Source of the DNA: Lachnospiraceae bacterium
GTDB lineage: Bacteria; Bacillota; Clostridia; Lachnospirales; Lachnospiraceae
Assembly (NCBI GenBank): GCA_902363555.1
Contig: CABJAM010000003.1
Span: 372,001-436,000 of the forward strand
Direction of reading: 5' to 3'
Length of the DNA stretch: 64,000 nucleotides
Each line of letters begins with the position of its first letter. Position 1 is the stretch's first letter. Positions 41,547 to 50,955 of the stretch are shown here, piece after piece. A model generated the notes under the pieces. The model was not told the DNA's origin, did no database searches, and saw only the letters and a list, made by a program, of their open reading frames with translations. The position numbers were made by a program, and so were the translations under genes.

Positions 41547-41768
41547 ATGGCAAGTTTGAAAGAGATACCGTGCGGAAAGACGGTAAAGGTTAAAAAGCTT
41601 TCCGGTGAAGGGCCGGTGAAGCGCCGTATTATGGATATGGGTATTACGAAAGGCGTGGATGTGTTTGTGCGCAAGGTTGCGCCCCTGGGCGACCCTATTG
41701 AGATCACGGTCCGGGGGTATGAGTTATCAGTGCGCAAGGCGGATGCTGAGATGATACTTGTGGAATAA
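41547..41768 (+). CDS. feoA: FeoA domain protein (second copy)
   Basis: A 73-residue FeoA protein of a different subtype from the first: SLKEIPCGKTVKVKKLSGEGPVKRRIMDMGITKGVDVFVRKVAPLGDPIEITVRGYELSVRKADA. This form is closer to canonical FeoA. Two feoA genes before feoB are common in Clostridia. The start ATG follows AAGAGGTGAGAAT. Confidence 0.93.
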   Translation: MASLKEIPCGKTVKVKKLSGEGPVKRRIMDMGITKGVDVFVRKVAPLGDPIEITVRGYELSVRKADAEMILVE

Positions 41769-41854
41769 ATTGTAGAATATTTTTTTGATGACAAGTTAGT
41801 TAAAACTAATGTTTGAAATATTGCCTTAGGGCAGAAATGAGGTAGGATTTGTTG

Positions 41855-44026
41855 ATGAAGATTGCATTAGCGGGGAATCCGAATAGTGGAAAAACCACTC
41901 TGTTTAACGCGTTGACCGGCTCCAACCAGTTTGTGGGAAACTGGCCCGGTGTTACGGTGGAAAAGAAGGAGGGGAAGTTAAAAGGCCATAAGGATGTGGT
42001 GATCATAGACCTTCCGGGCATTTACTCCCTGTCGCCATATACACTGGAGGAGGTTGTTGCCAGAAATTATCTGATCAATGAGCGGCCGGACGCTATTTTA
42101 AATATTGTGGATGGAACTAATATCGAGCGGAATCTTTATTTGAGCACACAGCTTATGGAGCTGGGTATTCCTGTGATCATGGCCGTGAATATGATGGATG
42201 TTGTAAATAAGAACGGCGATAAAATACATATCGATAAGCTGAGTAAAAAGCTGGGCTGTGCAGTTGTTGAAATTTCCGCGCTTAAAGGAACCGGCATCCA
42301 GGAGGCGGCAAAAAAGGCTGTGGAAGTGGCCGGCCGGAAAGACGTAACCATACCGGTACACAAATTTTCTCCGGAGGTGGAGGATATCCTTGATTCGGTT
42401 GAAGCTAAGCTGGATAATACTGTTTTGGAGGATCAGAAACGCTTTTTTGCCATTAAGCTTCTGGAAAAGGATGATAAGATCACCGGAGCGATGAAGCAGG
42501 TTCCGGACGTTTCTGAGGAAATCAAGTACATAGAAAAAGAAATGGATGATGATACAGAAAGTATTATCACCAATGAAAGATATACGTATATATCTTCAAT
42601 TATCGGCGATTGCTATACAAAGAACCGCCGGGAGAAGATGTCTGTTTCGGATAAGATTGACCGGATCGTCACAAATCGTTTCCTTGCACTTCCGATTTTT
42701 GCCATTGTCATGGTCATCGTCTATTACGTTTCTGTGACGACAGTGGGAACATGGGCCACCGATTGGGCCAATGACGGCGTCTTTGGTGATGGCTGGAGTC
42801 TGTTTGGTCTGGAAATCCCCGGGATTCCGGTGCTCCTTGGCAATGGTCTGGAGGCGATCGGCTGCGCTGCCTGGCTGCAGGGTCTGATTCTTGATGGTAT
42901 TGTGGCCGGTGTGGGTGCTGTTCTCGGCTTCGTGCCTCAGATGCTTGTGCTGTTTATTTTCCTGGCATTTTTGGAGACCTGCGGCTATATGGCCAGAGTT
43001 GCTTTCATTATGGACCGTATTTTCCGTAAGTTCGGCCTTTCCGGAAAGTCCTTTATACCGATGCTCATCGGCAGTGGCTGCGGTGTTCCGGGTATTATGG
43101 CTTCGCGTACCATTGAAAATGACCGCGACCGTAAAATGACGATTATAACAACTACATTTATTCCCTGTGGCGCAAAGCTTCCGATCATCGGTCTTATTGC
43201 CGGAGCGCTTTTCGGCGGCGCCTGGTGGGTGGCTCCCAGTGCTTACTTTGTAGGTATTGCGGCAATTATCTGCTCCGGAATTATACTCAAAAAGACGAAA
43301 TTGTTCGCCGGCGATCCGGCGCCCTTTGTTATGGAATTACCGGCATACCATCTGCCTACCGTACTGAATGTACTCCGCAGTATGTGGGAGCGGGGCTGGT
43401 CCTTTATTAAAAAGGCCGGAACCATCATTTTACTTTCCACCATCGTTGTGTGGTTTACCACGTATTTCGGATGGGTGGATGGAAGTTTCCGTATGCTTGA
43501 TGATATGGAGCTTGACCACAGTATTCTTGCGGCTATCGGCAATGCCATCGCCTGGATTTTTGTTCCTCTGGGCTGGGGTGACTGGAAGTCTGCGGTTGCA
43601 GCGATCACCGGTCTTGTGGCCAAGGAAAATGTGGTTGGTACCTTTGGTATTTTATACGGCTTTGCAGAGGTTGCCGAAAATGGTGATGAGATCTGGGGGA
43701 GCCTGGCAGGCAGTATGACCGCGATCGCCGCATATTCCTTCCTCGTATTTAACCTTCTTTGTGCACCGTGCTTTGCCGCCATGGGCGCGATCAAACGGGA
43801 AATGAACAATATCCGGTGGTTCTGGTTTGCTGTTGGGTATCAGACGCTTCTTGCTTATGTGGTATCCTTATGTGTCTTCCAGATTGGTTCTCTTGTAACC
43901 GGCGGAACCTTTGGCGTCTTTACTGTGATCGCGTTTATTCTGATACTGGGCTTTATATATCTGCTTTTCCGTCCGTATAAGGAGAGTAAGGCGCTCAACA
44001 TTAAGGCCAATACAGCATTACATTAA
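41855..44026 (+). CDS. feoB: Ferrous iron transporter FeoB
   Basis: A 723-residue GTPase-membrane protein importing Fe2+. G-domain: G1 GNPNSGKTT, G2/G3 NWPGVTVEKKEG and DLPGIYSLSPYTLEE, G4 VNMMD, G5 SALKG; then a GDI helical domain; then the polytopic part with the two Gate motifs (GSGCGVPGIMASRTI and SFIKKAGTIILLSTIVVWF). It starts at the ATG at 41855 behind GAGGTAGGATTTGTTG. Its last codons and stop are inside the left arm of a 159-nt hairpin. Under the Fur/DtxR-like promoter of the feo operon. Confidence 0.97.
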   Translation: MKIALAGNPNSGKTTLFNALTGSNQFVGNWPGVTVEKKEGKLKGHKDVVIIDLPGIYSLSPYTLEEVVARNYLINERPDAILNIVDGTNIERNLYLSTQLMELGIPVIMAVNMMDVVNKNGDKIHIDKLSKKLGCAVVEISALKGTGIQEAAKKAVEVAGRKDVTIPVHKFSPEVEDILDSVEAKLDNTVLEDQKRFFAIKLLEKDDKITGAMKQVPDVSEEIKYIEKEMDDDTESIITNERYTYISSIIGDCYTKNRREKMSVSDKIDRIVTNRFLALPIFAIVMVIVYYVSVTTVGTWATDWANDGVFGDGWSLFGLEIPGIPVLLGNGLEAIGCAAWLQGLILDGIVAGVGAVLGFVPQMLVLFIFLAFLETCGYMARVAFIMDRIFRKFGLSGKSFIPMLIGSGCGVPGIMASRTIENDRDRKMTIITTTFIPCGAKLPIIGLIAGALFGGAWWVAPSAYFVGIAAIICSGIILKKTKLFAGDPAPFVMELPAYHLPTVLNVLRSMWERGWSFIKKAGTIILLSTIVVWFTTYFGWVDGSFRMLDDMELDHSILAAIGNAIAWIFVPLGWGDWKSAVAAITGLVAKENVVGTFGILYGFAEVAENGDEIWGSLAGSMTAIAAYSFLVFNLLCAPCFAAMGAIKREMNNIRWFWFAVGYQTLLAYVVSLCVFQIGSLVTGGTFGVFTVIAFILILGFIYLLFRPYKESKALNIKANTALH

Positions 44027-44169
44027 TTTCGCATCAATGAGCACTCGCTATCCACGCCAGAAGCGTGTCTGCAAAGCTAGCCGTAGGGTCTGCTACGCCG
44101 TCGCTTTGCAGACGCGTTTCTGACGCGGATATCAAGCACTCATTACTACAAAATTAATGTAATGCTGTA
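44011..44169 (+). repeat. 159-nt hairpin spanning the end of feoB
   Basis: TACAGCATTACATTAATTT (44011) pairs with AAATTAATGTAATGCTGTA (44151), and the arms continue imperfectly to GCAAAGC/GCTTTGC around a 25-base loop (44078-44102, containing GTAGGGTCTGCTACGC). The feoB stop codon lies in the left arm. No T tract follows. Confidence 0.8.
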
Positions 44170-44221
44170 CTAGGGAATTGCCTGACTGCCTGTGAACCGT
44201 CATAAAGAAGGAGTGCTGCCG

Positions 44222-44695
44222 ATGTCCAACCGACAAAAGGATTGCTGCGAATCCAACACGTATAAGAGAACACAAATGCAGAAGGAAATGATCGTAAAGA
44301 AGCTGAAGGAGCAAGGCTGCCGCATTACCAGACAGCGTCAGATGCTGCTGGATATCATTCTTGAAAATGAATGCTCCAGTTGTAAGGAGATCTTTTATAA
44401 GGCTTCCAGGGTGGACTCCAAAATCGGTACAGCCACGGTCTACCGCATGATCAACGCCCTGGAGGATATCGGCGCCATCAGCAGAAAAAATATGTACAGG
44501 GTCGCCTGCTCGGAAAACTGCTCCATGGAGGATACCTGTACGGTGATCCTGGATGATGCGACGACCATTCATCTTTCCGCAAAATCCTGGAACCGGGTTA
44601 TTTCGGAGGGGCTGGCAGCCTGCGGCTATGGCAGCGGAAAAATTGTTTCTGTATCGATTAAATCCTGTCACCAATGTGTGCAAATAAGTGAATGA
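44222..44695 (+). CDS. Fur-family metalloregulator
   Basis: A 157-residue Fur-type protein. The winged helix is TRQRQMLLDIILENECSSCKEIFYKASRVDSKIGTATVYRMINALEDIGAI. The metal domain is shorter than usual and Cys-rich (VACSENCSMEDTC, then CHQC at the end). The histidine ligands of classic Fur are mostly absent, as in some divergent clostridial Fur proteins. Start ATG at 44222 after AAGAAGGAG. It follows feoB and is the natural candidate to act on the Fur box at 41232. Confidence 0.88.
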   Translation: MSNRQKDCCESNTYKRTQMQKEMIVKKLKEQGCRITRQRQMLLDIILENECSSCKEIFYKASRVDSKIGTATVYRMINALEDIGAISRKNMYRVACSENCSMEDTCTVILDDATTIHLSAKSWNRVISEGLAACGYGSGKIVSVSIKSCHQCVQISE

Positions 44696-44700
44696 ATTCA

Positions 44701-44729
44701 GTAACAGTTCAGCCCGTCTGAACTGTTAC
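44701..44729 (+). repeat. Short dispersed hairpin, copy 3 (perfect)
   Basis: GTAACAGTTCAG and CTGAACTGTTAC form a perfect 12-bp stem with the loop CCCGT. This is the best copy of the family. Confidence 0.8.
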
Positions 44730-44772
44730 TGAATGTAACCGTTTGGAGCGGCCGATTACGAATGAGGTGTTT

Positions 44773-45186
44773 ATGAAAAAAGTTGTAAATGGTTTATGTA
44801 TTGTTCTCGGATTTTTATTTCTGGGTGTGGGCGTACTTGGCGTAGTCTTACCGATCCTGCCCACCACGCCATTTCTTATGGCGGCGGCTTTGCTGTTTGC
44901 CAGGGGATCACAGCGTTTTCACCGCTGGTTCATGTCCACCGGTCTGTATAAAAAATATGCAGAGCCGGCCTTTGGCCAGCGGGCTATGGAAAAAAACTCA
45001 AAAATTAAGGCGATGGCGACTTTATTTATTATATTTACGATCAGCTTTCTCGCAGTGCCCATCTGGCATGCCAAAGCTGCGATCCTGGTTGTGGCGCTCA
45101 TCCATTTTTATTATTTTGCCTTTAAGATAAAAACTCTTGATAAAAACAATGTTCCGATCAGTGAGGTAACAGAGGATGTTTCATAA
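44773..45186 (+). CDS. DUF454/YbaN family membrane protein
   Basis: A 137-residue inner membrane protein: VVNGLCIVLGFLFLGVGVLGVVLPILPTTPFLMAAALLFARGS is the DUF454 signature, followed by two more helices. Its function is unknown. The start is ATG at 44773 behind GAGGTG. It overlaps the ABC exporter gene by 11 bases, so the three are co-translated. Confidence 0.92.
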   Translation: MKKVVNGLCIVLGFLFLGVGVLGVVLPILPTTPFLMAAALLFARGSQRFHRWFMSTGLYKKYAEPAFGQRAMEKNSKIKAMATLFIIFTISFLAVPIWHAKAAILVVALIHFYYFAFKIKTLDKNNVPISEVTEDVS

Positions 45187-47005
45187 ACGTTTGATGAAGG
45201 AATTTAAAGATAATCAGAAATTCGTGGCCGGCATGGTCGTTGCCCAGTGGGTGACCCTGCTGGCCAATGCCGTGTTGGTCTATGCGTTAGCCTTGTTTAT
45301 CCATGGACTTTTTGGTTTATTGGGCCCACAGCGGCTGCCGGGTTCTTTGACTGTGTCCGGCAGCGGTTCGGGGGCGGGGCTGCCGGGAGTTCCCGGTCTT
45401 ACGGGATTTAGCAGCCAGGCCGTCTGTCTTTTCATTATCCTGACTGTGGTGATGGCCGTGCGCGCGGCGATGTCGGCTTTGAACAGTAAGCTGTCGTTTG
45501 CGGCGTCCTCCAGGGTAAAGATACGTCTGCGCTCTCAGATATTTCATAAGCTAATGTCTATTGGCGGGAACTACCGTGAATACATTGCGACCTCCGAGGC
45601 TGTGCAGATCAGTACGGAGGGTGTGGAGCAGTTGGAGGTTTATTTTGGAAAATATGTGCCCCAGTTTTTTTACAGTCTTTTGGCGCCATTGACCTTATTT
45701 ATTATTGTGGGTTCCATGAGTATGAAGGTGGCTGTGGTGCTGCTCATATGTGTTCCTCTGATTCCTGTGTCCATTGTGGCTGTGCAGAAATTTGCCAGGA
45801 AAATGCTGGATAAATACTGGGGAACGTATACGGAGCTGGGCGATTCCTTTCTGGAAAATCTCCAGGGGCTGACAACACTGAAAATCTATCAGGCCGATGA
45901 GCGCTATGCAAAAAAGATGGATGAGGAATCCGAAAAGTTTCGTAAGGTGACTATGAAGGTGCTGATCATGCAGCTCAATTCCATCAGCATCATGGATCTG
46001 GTAGCTTATGGCGGAGCGGCTGTTGGTATACTGTTGAGTATTCTGGAATTTCAGGCTGGCCGCATCGACTTTGTCCAATGCTTTTTTATCATTCTGGTGT
46101 GTGCGGACTTTTTCCTGCCGCTGCGTCTGCTGGGCTCCTTTTTCCACATTGCCATGAACGGGAATGCGGCCGCTAATAAAATATTTGCCCTGCTGGACCG
46201 GCCGGTTCCCCAAAAGGGCTGCAAAGCAGAAATTTTGGGAAGCGATTTGAGCTTCGAGGGTGTGAGCTTTAGCTACACTCCGGAGAAGACGGTGTTATCC
46301 CATGTAAGCCTCCGTGCGCCGGAAAAATCGTTCACAGCCCTTGTGGGGGCTTCCGGCTGCGGAAAAAGCACTATGGCGGCGCTGCTTTTGGGTGATTACA
46401 AAAGCTATTCAGGTAAGGTGTGTATCGGCGGCACGGATGTGAAAGAGATCGGGGAGGACGCCCTTTATGCCAAGGTGACCCGCATCCGCCATGACAGCTA
46501 TTTATTTAAGGGTACCGTAGCGCAGAATCTTCGGATGGGAAATGCCGGCGCGGATGACGCCCAGCTCTATGAGGCTTTAAAGCAGGTGGATCTGTATACG
46601 ACGATCATGGAAAAGGGCGGACTTAACATGATGATCGAGGAAAAGGCGGCCAACCTCTCCGGCGGACAGAAGCAGCGGCTGTCATTGGCCAGGGCTCTGC
46701 TCCACGACAGCGATATTTATATTTTTGATGAGGCTACCTCCAATATTGATGCTGAGAGTGAGAATAAGATCATGTCGGTCATCCGCTCTCTGGCCGGAAA
46801 AAAGACGATTTTACTTATTTCCCACCGCCTGGCGAACGTGGTCGATGCCGGACAGATTTTCGTTGTTCACGAGGGCTGCATCGCCGAATCGGGAACCCAC
46901 AGCCAGCTTTGTGAGCAAAACGGATATTATGCAAAGCTCTATAAGAGTCAGAAAAAGCTGGAGGCCTATGGGGCCAGGGAGGAGGCTGTGGTCTATGAAA
47001 GCTGA
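45176..47005 (+). CDS. ABC exporter half-transporter 1 (CydD/CydC-like)
   Basis: A 609-residue fused permease-ATPase. Six membrane helices in the first 330 residues, then Walker A VGASGCGKSTMAALLLG, signature NLSGGQKQRLSLARALL, Walker B IYIFDEATSNID, H-loop LISHRLANV. With the next gene it forms a heterodimer of the CydDC type; in E. coli this exports reductants such as cysteine or glutathione. Near residue 50 there is a Gly/Ser/Pro-rich loop (GSGSGAGLPGVPGLTG) not common in the family. ATG 45176 overlaps the DUF454 gene. The substrate is open. Confidence 0.9.
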   Translation: MFHKRLMKEFKDNQKFVAGMVVAQWVTLLANAVLVYALALFIHGLFGLLGPQRLPGSLTVSGSGSGAGLPGVPGLTGFSSQAVCLFIILTVVMAVRAAMSALNSKLSFAASSRVKIRLRSQIFHKLMSIGGNYREYIATSEAVQISTEGVEQLEVYFGKYVPQFFYSLLAPLTLFIIVGSMSMKVAVVLLICVPLIPVSIVAVQKFARKMLDKYWGTYTELGDSFLENLQGLTTLKIYQADERYAKKMDEESEKFRKVTMKVLIMQLNSISIMDLVAYGGAAVGILLSILEFQAGRIDFVQCFFIILVCADFFLPLRLLGSFFHIAMNGNAAANKIFALLDRPVPQKGCKAEILGSDLSFEGVSFSYTPEKTVLSHVSLRAPEKSFTALVGASGCGKSTMAALLLGDYKSYSGKVCIGGTDVKEIGEDALYAKVTRIRHDSYLFKGTVAQNLRMGNAGADDAQLYEALKQVDLYTTIMEKGGLNMMIEEKAANLSGGQKQRLSLARALLHDSDIYIFDEATSNIDAESENKIMSVIRSLAGKKTILLISHRLANVVDAGQIFVVHEGCIAESGTHSQLCEQNGYYAKLYKSQKKLEAYGAREEAVVYES

Positions 47006-48728
47006 AAATATACGACAGAATACTGAAAATAGATATCAAAAGGACAAAACGGTGCAGATGAAAGCTGCGGGCGAAAAAAATCGCAGCGGTCTTAAGGTTA
47101 TGGCCGGGTTGATCGGCATGATACGGCCGCTGCTGGGATTTATGCTGCTGGCTGTGCTTATGGGCTGCACGGGCAATCTGATGGCAACGTTTATTACAGT
47201 GCTTGGAGGCTATGGTCTGCTGACCGCGGCCGGACTTTACGAGGGTATGAGCCTTGGGCTTATTTTCACATGTATTCTGGTTTTTGCTGTGGCCCGGGGG
47301 ATATTAAGGTATGCGGAGCAGTCCAGCAATCATTTTATCGCCTTCAAGCTGCTGGCCCGGATACGGCACCAGGTATTTGCCGCACTGCGGCGGCTGGCTC
47401 CGGCTAAGCTTTCCGGCAGTGAAAAGGGGAATCTGATTTCTATAATTACAAGTGACATTGAGCTACTGGAGGTTTTTTATGCCCATACGATTTCACCGAT
47501 CGCTATTGCGGTGATCACCTCCGTGGTGATGACTGTATTTATCGGCAGGATGCATCCCGCAGCCGGGCTTGTGGCCGTGTGCGGCTATGTGCTTGTGGGT
47601 ATTGTTATTCCTGTGTTAAACAGCCGGGCAGGTGCGGGCAGCGGAAAGAAATACAGAGATATGTTTGGTGATATCAATACAACGGTGCTGGATAATCTGT
47701 ATGGCCTGGAGGAAATTTTGCAGTATGGCCAAAAGGATGGGCGGATGGCGGCCATGGCTCTGGAGACGGAGCGTCTGGAGGCGGTTAACGGGAAACTTAA
47801 AAAGGATGAGAGCCGGCAGCGGATCGTCACGGATTGGGTGATCTTGCTGGCCGGAATCGTTATGGCTGTGGTGTGCGGTTACTTTGTCCAGGCAGGACAG
47901 ATGCGTGCAGCGCAAGGCGTGATCTGCGTTATTGCCATAATGAGCTCTTTTGGGCCCACTGCGGCGCTCTCAGCCCTGTCCAACAATCTCAACCACACTC
48001 TGGCCAGCGGCCGCCGGGTGCTGGATCTTTTGGAGGAAACGCCGGTGGTGACGGAGATTACCGGTGGCGAAGCCGTCAGCAGCGGGGATATCCATTGTGC
48101 GGATGTATCCTTTTCCTATAAGGATGCGGGGGCAGAGACTGCCGGAGTACTGGAAAACTTTAATTATACATTTACGCCCAACCGGATTCACGGTATCCTT
48201 GGAAAGAGCGGCTGCGGAAAATCCACACTGCTTAAGCTTCTGATGCGTTTTTATGAAACGGATGACGGAAAAATAAATTATGGCGGCGCGGATGTGAACC
48301 GGATCAATACGACGGCGCTGCGTAACCATATCGCTTATGTGACCCAGGATACATTTTTATTCCATGATACGATTGAAAATAATATTCGGGTGGCCCGCGA
48401 GGATGCCAGCCGGGATGCGGTGGTGGCTGCGGCGAAAAAGGCGTCCATCCATGATTTTATAATGTCGCTGCCAAAAGGGTATGATACCCGGCTCGGTGAA
48501 CTGGGCGATCATATTTCCGGCGGTGAAAAGCAGCGCATCGGTATCGCCCGGGCCTTTCTCCATGACAGTGAGGTGATTCTTCTGGATGAACCGACCAGCA
48601 ATATCGACAGCCTGAATGAGGGGATCATCCTGTCAAGCCTTAAAAAGGAGGCGGATGACCGGACGGTGATCCTGGTGTCTCACAGGGCATCTACGATGGG
48701 GATCGCACAGGATGTGCTGCGGATGTGA
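46995..48728 (+). CDS. ABC exporter half-transporter 2 (CydC-like)
   Basis: A 577-residue partner with six membrane helices and an ATPase domain: Walker A LGKSGCGKSTLLKLLMRFYE, signature ISGGEKQRIGIARAFL, Walker B VILLDEPTSNIDSLN, H-loop LVSHRAST. The start ATG at 46995, after GGAGG, overlaps the upstream half-transporter by 11 bases. Membership in the CydDC-like group is inferred from pair order and domain style. Both nucleotide sites look competent. Confidence 0.9.
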   Translation: MKAENIRQNTENRYQKDKTVQMKAAGEKNRSGLKVMAGLIGMIRPLLGFMLLAVLMGCTGNLMATFITVLGGYGLLTAAGLYEGMSLGLIFTCILVFAVARGILRYAEQSSNHFIAFKLLARIRHQVFAALRRLAPAKLSGSEKGNLISIITSDIELLEVFYAHTISPIAIAVITSVVMTVFIGRMHPAAGLVAVCGYVLVGIVIPVLNSRAGAGSGKKYRDMFGDINTTVLDNLYGLEEILQYGQKDGRMAAMALETERLEAVNGKLKKDESRQRIVTDWVILLAGIVMAVVCGYFVQAGQMRAAQGVICVIAIMSSFGPTAALSALSNNLNHTLASGRRVLDLLEETPVVTEITGGEAVSSGDIHCADVSFSYKDAGAETAGVLENFNYTFTPNRIHGILGKSGCGKSTLLKLLMRFYETDDGKINYGGADVNRINTTALRNHIAYVTQDTFLFHDTIENNIRVAREDASRDAVVAAAKKASIHDFIMSLPKGYDTRLGELGDHISGGEKQRIGIARAFLHDSEVILLDEPTSNIDSLNEGIILSSLKKEADDRTVILVSHRASTMGIAQDVLRM

Positions 48729-48814
48729 GGGGGAAACCTCAGGGGTGGCAGGTTTGTCTAAGACCTCCGTGAATGCGGTACGTGTGTTTGTCTTTGAACC
48801 CTGTTTATAGCGCC

Positions 48815-48843
48815 TTGACAGGAATCATTGCCAGAGGTATACT
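48815..48843 (+). promoter_or_regulatory. Strong promoter ahead of a terminator
   Basis: TTGACA, exactly 17 bases, TATACT. Transcription should start near 48850, only about 10 bases before the terminator hairpin. Confidence 0.8.
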
Positions 48844-48859
48844 AATAACATAACTGCTG

Positions 48860-48904
48860 ATCGGGTAATTAATAATTGTATAATTAGTAATTACCCGATT
48901 TTTG
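48860..48904 (+). terminator. Terminator or attenuator
   Basis: ATCGGGTAATTA pairs exactly with TAATTACCCGAT (12 bp), then TTTTTG. It stands between a promoter and the AAA-PD-(D/E)XK gene. Confidence 0.85.
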
Positions 48905-48974
48905 TATACAAGCTTGAAACCGGATAGCCTGGTAAGGTTTGGTTTGTTTGGGGAAATAGCGGGAGGCGTAGAAC

Positions 48975-50681
48975 ATGAGTAGAGCATTGCCGATTGGTGT
49001 AGAGAATTTTGAAGATTTAATAACGAACGATTACTATTATGTAGACAAGACCGGATTTATTAAAGAATTACTTGATATGAAGGGGAAAGTTAATTTATTT
49101 ACGCGCCCCAGGCGTTTTGGTAAAACGCTTAATTTGAGTATGCTGCGATACTTTTTTGAGGATACGGGGTGTGAGGATGATAATAATCATAACCGGGAGC
49201 TTTTTTCAGGCCTGAAGATTATGAGGGCCGGAGAAAAATATACAAGTCAGATGGGGCGATATCCGGTGATTAACCTTACCTTAAAATCTGCAAAGCAGGG
49301 GAATTTTGAATCGGCTTATTATAAAATCAGGGAAGAAATTGCCGATGAATTCAAGCGGCATGAAGCTTACCTTGACAAGAGGAGGCTATCTGAACAGGAT
49401 CGACAGCTTTACAGGCTGCTTTCGGATAAAAGAGGCACCTATGATGATTATACGGGGGCTTTGAAATTTTTAAGTCAATGCCTGTTTAGGTCTACAGGAG
49501 AAAAAGTGATCATTCTTATTGATGAATATGATGTACCGTTGGAAAATGCGTATTTTTCACATTTTTATGCAAAGATGGTCGACTTCATCCGTTCCCTTTT
49601 TGAATCAGCGCTTAAAACCAACGATTGCTTACAATTTGCAGTAATCACCGGTTGTCTGCGGATTTCTAAGGAAAGCATTTTTACTGGCCTTAATCACCTC
49701 AATATTATCTCGGTGCTGGATAAAAGATATAGTGAGCATTTCGGTTTTACGGAGGATGAAGTAAAAAAATCCTTATATGAGTATCAAAGAACAGAATGTT
49801 TTACAACTATGAAGGAATGGTACAATGGATATATTTTCGGCGATACAGAGGTATATAATCCATGGAGTGTTATTAAATTCCTTTATGATTTAGATGCGGA
49901 TGCGAAGGCATTTCCACGTCCATATTGGGTGAATACCAGTTCCAATGAAATTATTAAAAATATGGTGGCCCGGGCGGACAGGGAAACCAAGGGGCAGATT
50001 GAGACGCTTTTGGACGGAAGTACAATGGATATCCAGGTTCACGAAGAGATTACTTATGAGGATATGAATACCCAGGGCGAAGGGCTTTGGAACTTTTTGT
50101 ATTTTACCGGATATTTAACAAAGGAAAGTGAATATTTTAAGGAATCATCTATTTTCCTGAAGGTTCGGATTCCCAATGTGGAGGTTAAAACGATTTACCA
50201 GAATACCATCTTAAACTGGTTTCGCACAAGTATACGAAAACGGGATTTTAATGATTTGTATCAGGCCATGGAGGAAGGAAATGCCGTAAAAGTTGGTGAA
50301 ATTATCGGTGAGCAGCTTTTAACTACGATTAGTTTTTATGATAGTGCAGAAAATTTCTATCATGGTTTTCTTGCAGGAATTTTAAGCCAGAGCGAAAAGT
50401 ACCTGGTAAAGTCTAACCGGGAATCTGGAAATGGACGTTCGGATATTACGGTGAAAAGCCCATCGCTTAGAGGTCGGGCATTTATCATAGAGATTAAGGT
50501 TTCTGAAAATATTGGAGAACTTGAATACGCAGCAGATAAAGCATTGCAGCAGATTTATGATAAAGGCTATATAGAAGAATTACGCACAGAAGGTTATCGT
50601 AGGATTGACTGCTATGGAATTTCATTTTACCGTAAGGATTGTGAAGTGCGATTCGGTCCTACCATCACAGATGTGCTATAA
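48975..50681 (+). CDS. AAA-ATPase-like / PD-(D/E)XK nuclease family protein
   Basis: A 568-residue protein of the widespread AAA-ATPase_like plus PDDEXK_9 group. The N-terminus LPIGVENFEDLITNDYYYVDKTGFIKELLD is diagnostic; the P-loop-like element is LFTRPRRFGKTLNLSMLRYFF, and Walker B-like VIILIDEYDVPLENAY. The C-terminal nuclease-like domain has GNGRSDITVKS and AFIIEIKVSE (the D and ExK positions). These are abundant in gut Firmicutes and Bacteroidetes with no settled function; a mobile or defence link has been proposed. The start ATG follows GGGAGGCG. AT-rich relative to its neighbours. Confidence 0.9.
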   Translation: MSRALPIGVENFEDLITNDYYYVDKTGFIKELLDMKGKVNLFTRPRRFGKTLNLSMLRYFFEDTGCEDDNNHNRELFSGLKIMRAGEKYTSQMGRYPVINLTLKSAKQGNFESAYYKIREEIADEFKRHEAYLDKRRLSEQDRQLYRLLSDKRGTYDDYTGALKFLSQCLFRSTGEKVIILIDEYDVPLENAYFSHFYAKMVDFIRSLFESALKTNDCLQFAVITGCLRISKESIFTGLNHLNIISVLDKRYSEHFGFTEDEVKKSLYEYQRTECFTTMKEWYNGYIFGDTEVYNPWSVIKFLYDLDADAKAFPRPYWVNTSSNEIIKNMVARADRETKGQIETLLDGSTMDIQVHEEITYEDMNTQGEGLWNFLYFTGYLTKESEYFKESSIFLKVRIPNVEVKTIYQNTILNWFRTSIRKRDFNDLYQAMEEGNAVKVGEIIGEQLLTTISFYDSAENFYHGFLAGILSQSEKYLVKSNRESGNGRSDITVKSPSLRGRAFIIEIKVSENIGELEYAADKALQQIYDKGYIEELRTEGYRRIDCYGISFYRKDCEVRFGPTITDVL

Positions 50682-50726
50682 TTCTATGCCTGATGAGGAT
50701 GTGTGAGCTCTGTTATAATTATAAAA

Positions 50727-50775
50727 TAGCCCCGGAAGTCAAATTACTTTGGCTTACCGGGGCTAAAGTATTTTT
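50727..50775 (+). terminator. Terminator after the AAA-nuclease gene
   Basis: TAGCCCCGG pairs with CCGGGGCTA; ATTTTTC follows. Confidence 0.75.
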
Positions 50776-50955
50776 CAAACACGCTTTGGTCAATTGTTAT
50801 CTGGCGCGATCATACCTGTTTTGGTTGCAAACTAAATTATTATAGTTTATAATAATATGGATAAGGGTCCAAGAGAAACGACCTGTTACGGACTACCCCT
50901 GAGAGCTTTGCAATACATATACCAACGTTTTGAACGGACAGGAGTAAATCAAGCT

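Noticed and set aside
48975..50681. AAA-PD-(D/E)XK gene as a transposase or part of a mobile element
   Set aside because: No terminal repeats or target duplications seen; the family is a stand-alone one common in gut bacteria.
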